Source of the DNA: Mesostigma viride
Taxonomy: Eukaryota > Streptophyta > Mesostigmatophyceae > Mesostigmatales > Mesostigmataceae
Length of the DNA: 64,000 nucleotides
Assembly (NCBI GenBank): GCA_009746045.1
Contig: RPFO01001111.1
Location: forward strand, 41,672-105,671
Direction of reading: 5' to 3'
In this document: in pieces, positions 62,501-64,000 of the stretch
How positions within the stretch are numbered: the first letter of the stretch is position 1
How the letters are laid out: each line of letters begins with the position of its first letter
The notes under the pieces: model-generated
Seen by the model: only the letters and a program-made list of their open reading frames with translations
Database searches by the model: none
What the model was told of the DNA's origin: nothing
Program-made: the position numbers and the translations under genes

Positions 62501-62946
62501 TGGTTGGCCATACATGGGCACGCTGTTCATGAGATAAATGGTCACTCAGGGCTAGAACACGCAAGAGCTTAACCTGAAAGCAGAAATAGCCTGGCTCCTG
62601 TTGAGAACTTTATTGGTTGATGGCAATCATTTGATTGGTGGCAACGATTTGGTTAATCGCAATGATTTGGTCAATCGCAATGATTCATGACTCTCCGTTT
62701 TCCATGTGATGGAAGCACTGGTGGTAGTTGCAGCCCTCGGGTTCCAAGCCTGCGCTGTCATCTACACCTCTGTCAGCATCGTCATGGGCTTGAGAGCAAC
62801 TAATGAGTGCCTCCTTATCTGGCTCATATCCTGCACAAATGCTTGCCAGGGTATTGCTTGGACTCATGCCCGTGCCCTTGTTTGCCTGCACCTCTGTCGT
62901 GGCAGGTGCTCCGCTGGTCTCGCAACACCTGGCGCTCCGACTTCAA
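41512..62946 (+). CDS. Processive family-2 glycosyltransferase, hyaluronan/chitin-synthase-like (internal exons)
   Basis: Ten exons with GT-AG borders and consistent phases: 41512-41601, 42590-42661, 43562-43671, 44222-44351, 44929-44983, 45658-45788, 46923-47032, 47853-47918, 48575-48671, 62906-62946. Exon 1 encodes a membrane segment (IFLPLGILGIWRWGLWILI). Then come ATIIVPTVDPEDDF, VTDTKAYNSIRW, the DxD-type substrate motif IVFVDDDVIF, GTSQIARPSAETVRL, a CLSGRTAAYRR acceptor-site motif, the catalytic-base region SGDDKFLTR and the product-binding RWSRNTW (QxxRW-like). This order matches hyaluronan, chitin and Cps1-type synthases, which polymerise UDP-sugars and extrude the chain through the plasma membrane. 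The product here is unknown. 5' exons and the C-terminal membrane exons were not found. The ninth intron is 14.2 kb because of nested retroelements. The correct phase across it suggests the gene is still spliced. Confidence 0.85.
41602..41790. repeat. 33-bp tandem repeat carrying a 5' splice site
   Basis: Five full units and a partial one follow directly after glycosyltransferase exon 1. Each unit ends in CATCAAG, CATCCAG or CAGCAAG followed by GTGTGT or GTGCGT, the same junction as the exon end. Because 33 is a multiple of three, the frame stays open, reading 11-residue hydrophobic repeats (VCGMWAVILIK). Confidence 0.92.
41866..42015. repeat. 21-bp tandem repeat, about seven to eight copies
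   Basis: Units of the type GGGGCCTTGCTATTCTTACA lie within the first visible intron of the glycosyltransferase gene. The array is followed by another fragment of the 33-bp unit (GTGTGTGGCTTGTGGG). Confidence 0.93.
42728..42756. repeat. Partial duplication of exon end and donor (intron after 42661)
   Basis: TGTGCAAGAATTTGGTGGAGGTGAG-like sequence repeats the end of exon 42590-42661 (GTGCGCAAGAACGTGGTGGAG|GTGAGC), including the splice donor, 73 bp downstream. Confidence 0.8.
43097..43290. repeat. (CCCA)n microsatellite
   Basis: About 190 bp of CCCA repeat with one interruption, in an intron of the glycosyltransferase gene. It is followed by short CATCCATGCACACA-type repeats to 43382. Frames through it give artificial Thr/His/Pro or Gly/Trp/Val proteins. 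Confidence 0.96.
43801..43970. repeat. (TTATA)n microsatellite
   Basis: About 170 bp of five-base TATTA repeat with a few interruptions, in the intron after exon 43562-43671. It is strongly AT-rich and easily unwound. Confidence 0.96.
46073..46263. repeat. 37-38-bp minisatellite, five copies
   Basis: Units contain CCTATTGGATGGGTTCGTAG followed by GAGTTCTTAGGGTGTTAC, in the intron between exons 45658-45788 and 46923-47032. Confidence 0.93.
46799..46838 (+). other. Decoy duplicate of an acceptor and exon start
   Basis: CTTCAG|CTCCGTTTTGTGGAGAA is nearly the same as the true exon start at 46923 (CCCCAG|CTCCGTTTTGTGGAGAA). Similarity persists for about 40 bp and then fades. It is a partial duplication giving a second potential 3' splice site. 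Confidence 0.8.
48666..48790. repeat. Tandem duplication of exon end and donor (intron after 48671)
   Basis: The junction AAACAG|GTATCGT of exon 48575-48671 recurs twice more, near 48722 and 48764, in repeats rich in GTATCGTAT and AGTAAGAAAG. Each copy carries its own GT donor. Confidence 0.9.
48923..49578 (+). repeat. Inverted repeat, left arm (656 bp)
   Basis: Matches the reverse complement of 55882-56535 with about 98% identity by eye. It begins TGCTAACTCGTACTATTGC and ends GTGATCACTACGCG, where the two arms diverge abruptly. It carries the first part of an unknown ORF. Confidence 0.95.
48962..49648 (+). pseudogene. Truncated copy of unknown ORF (MSAEARVE family)
   Basis: The frame starts at ATG 48962 and encodes about 228 residues, of which ~205 come from the inverted-repeat arm (MSAEARVETPESSPRR..., YVARGLAEGGWVAVFGNAAG, IYSLEVAYQGGHVTIQALDL). 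The tail after 49578 is unrelated sequence, so this copy is truncated. The composition suggests a soluble mixed helical protein, possibly a retroelement-encoded structural protein. I do not recognise it. Confidence 0.5.
50381..51930 (-). CDS. Copia-2 reverse transcriptase and RNase H
   Basis: ATG at 51883 opens 500 codons, and RT-like sequence extends slightly upstream in frame. Motifs: LKLKEVDGVQVPHVRPVV, VLIDFKRAFLKGDQ, then FASLHGDDLHLIG at the catalytic site (GDD rather than the Copia YVDD), FCGMQATLF, and RNase H words LYVDSSMDN, DIAECRAICEG, RTDSMGMVQF and VPGVDNPADAL. The domain matches Copia RT-RNase H in layout but is clearly divergent. It is -1 relative to the integrase-protease frame at their overlap (51832-51883). 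Confidence 0.87.
51832..53565 (-). CDS. Copia-2 integrase followed by a retropepsin-like domain
   Basis: About 577 codons, no ATG start. Residues 1-40: zinc-binding HHMFGHSG...CGC. Residues ~55-190: DDE core (DIQMDIQHIRGLYILVGVD, VQADLQFD, GAVERSIREVK). Residues ~230-315: a C-terminal module (VRMWKEPS...GKWQDGVVTRVEE). After an acidic linker, residues ~385-465 look like a retropepsin: MEVDTNSQVSVI in place of xxxDTGAxxSxI, then SMKILGEVSVPIL and PAILGQNFL. If right, the protease lies between integrase and RT, not before integrase as in ordinary Copia elements, and its DTN site may be inactive. A TAG stop immediately precedes the HHMFGH segment, so the upstream join is broken. Confidence 0.8.
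   Translation of the reverse strand: MHHMFGHSGQAAMFAWKLGREPLWEACQAAAENCGCQENAVHPPQSHAREPARERGDIQMDIQHIRGLYILVGVDRFSRYRLIDVLPGMQEHHLLLGMKALIPGFGVCKSVQADLQFDCLLKHQDQLPCKLVVVPRESHGQQGAVERSIREVKTVVLAAESVPLVASALERAAWCKGIEEQLNHRVNYYFDGVAVSPLALQYSLLPENVVQASLRKADRLFAQLRRKDKNWNVLRPQVGLKVRMWKEPSIPGKRGKWQDGVVTRVEEANRSCLVALEKDPRHVYRLSWAHVKERRPHAIWPADGPGPPSWVEEPGQSQAAAANNPLVVDDGLSLLEDDEQEEAAEATVTRPEGTGQPPKARGPLMADVIRALMRSKHDPKVSKLTGWGSCWAATMEVDTNSQVSVIREEDAVGLQMSHPSCLAVSDFSGKVSMKILGEVSVPILGVPTTFCVVEGYQGPAILGQNFLCMPGVTLTSDELALEGRGSLPLERYHYSQGLAVAVKAVRSQPAEGPQGQEPIAEDLLIIPTTFDPRQLGVNRYQIAAHSPIPWRQLVEMMQAPRWLRHGLLALLLLGMSG
53511..53903 (-). CDS. Copia-2 linker between gag and integrase
   Basis: A 130-codon Gly/Gln/Pro-rich frame without a known domain. 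Its end (VLSYAEAGHS) abuts the integrase zinc finger in the neighbouring frame, which suggests a single-base indel in an originally continuous polyprotein. Confidence 0.45.
   Translation of the reverse strand: MLDVHKDGGVPLVQHQGCKDVVLPLDCNNNAAAEFPMPHAGGGSPAGAGLEGQGTLLEGPGAVQGAGPGLGRQDGLQGSPGTSGVDHVSPHTVQTSRQVSTDRVLSYAEAGHSCITCLGILGRQQCLLGS
53952..54599 (-). CDS. Copia-2 gag: C-terminal part with zinc knuckle
   Basis: An alpha-helical part (VAEEWARLNRIRDKGAKYG, RALADYFLDRMG) is followed by a long Gly/Gln/Lys-rich low-complexity stretch and a zinc knuckle CFVCGKEGHWRREC (CX2CX4HX4C). The N-terminal half lies in another frame (54625-54837). Confidence 0.8.
   Translation of the reverse strand: MGPVAEEWARLNRIRDKGAKYGFLVTDRALADYFLDRMGLSVDGRNGARMFLNQTDGSLRALELVILSIRKPDPACKAIQSHGSNATSAVQGQGDVPGYPARDGARPNKRKRFRRQRQGAQGGKGAGSQGGVGSQQAGGQQGKGGQGQGKGQAQGNQGKQGGQSQGGQGKPGKGGAGSGKKGGACFVCGKEGHWRRECPDRKAKPAGAGGQSGQQ
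54625..54837 (-). CDS. Copia-2 gag: middle fragment
   Basis: VNLVQVFHSSTCNRDSSERV...TWAQFLDGLREEFSDKVLN reads as a gag helical segment that should continue into the next gag fragment but is in a different frame, so this gag is broken here. Confidence 0.6.
   Translation of the reverse strand: MARGHGAGCVSVDPTVNLVQVFHSSTCNRDSSERVREKARTAVKDKLTWAQFLDGLREEFSDKVLNLTNY
54958..55299 (-). CDS. Copia-2 gag: putative N-terminus
   Basis: ATG at 55299 follows a TATATA word. The frame MPRGKPGDGDKGEMEAPAGQ is highly charged and disordered and loses similarity to a plausible continuation before its end (alternative frames carry RPHVDVLSPVPAGPS). It is probably the degraded start of gag. Confidence 0.4.
   Translation of the reverse strand: MPRGKPGDGDKGEMEAPAGQARSLGKTRSSWWGRRSQPATAMGERDQAARDGTKTRWRRRARCGRRASDAITVANGQPAVEKRKRDPPLTAMVRGLTWMCSPLCLLAQVVLLL
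55352..55895 (-). other. Continuation of the unknown ORF beyond the right inverted-repeat arm
   Basis: Downstream of the right arm on the minus strand, two overlapping frames (REVTDEEFHDQFVDRPTG..., RLSRNTILLRLVGVSERRRG...) look like the broken C-terminal half of the MSAEARVE ORF. This half is absent from the left arm. Function unknown. Confidence 0.35.
55882..56535 (-). repeat. Inverted repeat, right arm (654 bp)
   Basis: Reverse-complement match of 48923-49578. Differences include a one-base change of frame (GEGTDAS versus RGPTRHT) and two small indels near the inner end. Confidence 0.95.
55927..56496 (-). pseudogene. Unknown ORF (MSAEARVE family), right copy
   Basis: ATG at 56496. It is the same protein as the left copy for the first ~160 residues, then in a shifted frame. 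The longer genomic extent on this side (to about 55352) suggests this is the more complete copy. No family recognised. Confidence 0.5.
56747..57179 (+). repeat. PAT element repeat A1
   Basis: A 433-bp repeat starting AATCGTGGTTCTCTG and ending CTCTTTTCTTTTC, matching A2 except for one added A. It serves as the left end and probably holds the promoter. Confidence 0.95.
57267..58319 (+). CDS. PAT element ORF1 (gag-like)
   Basis: 350 codons from ATG 57267 (MPKGRKATGG) to a stop at 58319. A basic start, a helical segment (KKKQLATLLAKCISPAEAV), an acidic patch (QDDEEDEEGE, about residue 170) and a helical C-terminal half (NMENRKIVMNIALAMDTLL). No zinc knuckle. Its position before RT and its length fit the gag of DIRS/PAT elements. 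It presumably binds the element RNA. Confidence 0.75.
   Translation: MPKGRKATGGQAARGEDGTPTPRAAAASHAPVAFSAKKKQLATLLAKCISPAEAVGAVEQVFGAEDWVTDASSWSSSQLKSVVQLLADHVDVGDVLDARDPNGTLVAKLLAVADLAADEEDQALPPTTPAQRKMAKPKGAAKVSAGGGAVGKEMRARLATFVGAPPETENQDDEEDEEGEVAAEKFMQGLKAALGGMEGAGSHFKASKGVALPSRAKSVKYRVSERVLPGVLEDASDNGMGIRSWVMTVKPGNWRNMENRKIVMNIALAMDTLLKELGSAAGELVGMEYLMRVVAALLQVEGQGGGGWKVASHLLPLGEEAALSATPAVKAALQTAILLDKLSKAQQVGK
58620..61440 (+). CDS. PAT element pol: RT, RNase H and tyrosine recombinase (one frame break)
   Basis: The RT N-terminus is in one frame up to about 59011 (VGELRFIVNRKLGNLLWVD). It then continues in the next frame through KSDLVSYYYSIEVP, MAMGHSHAVALGEAI-like text, the catalytic ITIDDLVASN, RNase H (VASDASTYGQG, INEKEVRAAV, LVDSTAALG) and a tyrosine recombinase (RHYLRISEALNLR, HGLRHGGATHDF, AHYVGLHR: the R...HxxR...Y set) to the stop at 61440. 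The break coincides with a run of six C at 59011-59016, so it is either an inactivating deletion, a sequencing error or, less likely, frameshifting. The recombinase inserts a circular DNA copy without target duplication. The true start of pol was not determined. Confidence 0.88.
61513..61650 (+). repeat. PAT element repeat B1
   Basis: A 138-bp repeat (GGGTAAGGCTAGCC...GGTTAATAGAAT) with an AATAAA word, directly continuous with A2 (three shared bases). It equals B2. Confidence 0.95.
61648..62081 (+). repeat. PAT element repeat A2
   Basis: A 434-bp second copy of A1, starting AATCGTGG immediately after B1. B1-A2-B2 at the right end is the PAT signature. Confidence 0.95.
62107..62244 (+). repeat. 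PAT element repeat B2
   Basis: A 138-bp copy of B1 marking the right end of the element. It ends AATAGAAT, and host intron sequence resumes at 62245. Confidence 0.94.
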
Positions 62947-63734
62947 GTAAGCAAACGTGCTCGGCAGCTCTTGCTGTTGCGGAATACTAGAACTTTAAAG
63001 CCATGAATTCCAGCTCTTTCTTTATTATTAGTCTCCCTGTCCCCTTCATACCCACTCCTCCAAACCCCCCTTGTTAGGCAAGCTTCATATCGCACTGTAT
63101 CACCACACCCCCAGCCATCTACTCGCGCAAGAAACCCGCTAGAGGAGTTTCAGGAAACCGCAGCCAGGGGGCATGCGTACAAGGTCATGATGTCGTCCCA
63201 TGGGCAGGCCAGCAAAACCATGTACTCATCGTCTGATGTTCACGAAGGTGCTCACACGTTGTGAAGTCCTGTTGCCATCATTGTGTCAGATGTCGATTGC
63301 TTCCGTCAGCGATCGCCTCCGCAGTGGCGCGGACATCCCTTGGACACGAATGCCAGCATGTAGCATCCCAGTGCGCCAACATGGCATCGTATTGCGCCCA
63401 CATAGCACTTTGGATGTACATGTTTGGTGGGGAGTAGGTGATGCCTTCCACAATTTCGCGATACGGCCAGCCTTATCCATACTTGAACCGTGTTATCTAC
63501 AGTTTTGGCTGCACCCTAGTGGTTGCAAAGTAATTGGATCTGCCTTGTTTTTACAATGCTCATTCCCATGGCTAATAATCCTGGCTCAAGCACGTCAATT
63601 GCGCCACTGGCTGACAACATGGAAGTCCGTAAGGGTTGACATGAGAGGTAGGGAAGGGCAGATGTGAATGGACAATGGGGCAACATGGTGGTGGGTGAGG
63701 AATGCGAGAACAGAGAGAGACGGGGGGAGGGAGG
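62947..63734. other. Intron or unassigned region after the last visible glycosyltransferase exon
   Basis: The next exon of the glycosyltransferase (expected to hold membrane segments) is not found here and may lie beyond the window. Frames of up to about 155 codons exist on both strands, but none is recognised. Confidence 0.4.
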
Positions 63735-63953
63735 GGGAAGGGGAAGGGGAAGGGAAGGGGAAGGGGAAGGGGAAGGGGAAGGGGAAAGGGGAAGGGGAAG
63801 GGAAGGGGAAGGGAAGGGGAAGGGAAGGGAAGGGAAGGGGAAGGGGAAGGGGAAGGGGAAAGGGGAAGGGGAAGGGGAAGGGGAAGGGGAAGGGGAAGGG
63901 GAAGGGGAAGGAAGGGGAAGGGGAAGGGGAAGGGGAAGGGAAGGGAAGGGAGT
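63735..63953. repeat. (GGGGAA)n purine repeat
   Basis: About 220 bp of GGGGAA/GGGAA repeat, strongly purine on the plus strand and capable of triplex or G-quadruplex structure. Open frames through it are artefacts (Gly/Glu/Lys or Pro/Phe/Ser). Confidence 0.95.
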
Positions 63954-64000
63954 ATAGGAACCCACCTTTCCGCCCCCCCTTTCGCCTTCCCCTTTCTTAC

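Noticed and set aside
63079-63265. Next glycosyltransferase exon
   Set aside because: An acceptor and open frame in the right phase exist, but the sequence lacks the hydrophobic segments expected after the RWSRNTW motif.

Overview
The window is nuclear DNA from an intron-rich eukaryote with GC-rich coding sequence, most plausibly a green (chlorophyte) alga. The reasons are GT-AG introns, a UBP12/USP7-type deubiquitinase tail, and a mix of retrotransposons (chromodomain Gypsy, Copia, and a PAT-like tyrosine-recombinase element resembling Volvox Kangaroo). The lineage is inference. No bacterial operon, CRISPR array or rRNA gene is present.

Layout. 1-2,642: a 49-bp minisatellite, then a tandem segmental duplication that may carry a ubiquitin-like exon. 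2,797-6,226 (+): the last three exons of a UBP12/USP7-like deubiquitinase. 7,108-10,606 (+): one long exon of a large protein joining a coiled coil, a Ser/Thr kinase, a HECT-type ubiquitin-ligase domain and a C-terminal RZ-type zinc finger. 10,660-29,048: an inverted LTR fragment and a chromodomain Gypsy element (minus strand), into which a 6.1-kb Copia element has inserted, giving a 5-bp target duplication and LTRs that look identical. The Gypsy element carries two unusual extra ORFs: a caulimovirus-viroplasmin/RNase H1-type hybrid-binding domain upstream of gag, and a 745-codon ORF of unknown function after integrase. 30,469-34,920 (-): an apparently intronless gene of scattered ribonuclease-inhibitor-type LRRs. 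34,921-41,500: mostly non-coding, with a 173-bp tandem repeat.

41,512-62,946 (+): ten phase-consistent exons of a processive family-2 glycosyltransferase resembling hyaluronan/chitin-type synthases. Both ends of the gene lie outside what can be recognised. Its last visible intron (48,672-62,905) is about 14.2 kb because it holds a 655-bp inverted repeat with an unknown ORF, a decayed Copia-like element with an unusual domain order, and a PAT-like element with the diagnostic split direct repeats A1-B1-A2-B2. Several other introns of this gene contain tandem copies of the preceding exon end, including the 5' splice site.

How it fits together: two host genes at the left (a deubiquitinase and a kinase-HECT-RZ protein) both act in ubiquitin signalling and lie head to tail. 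The LRR gene and the glycosyltransferase are unrelated to them. About half of the window is retrotransposon, in two nested clusters. The strongest candidates for something undescribed are the kinase-HECT-RZ fusion, the hybrid-binding-domain ORF of the Gypsy element, the integrase-protease-RT order of the second Copia element, and the repeated splice-site duplication in the glycosyltransferase gene.
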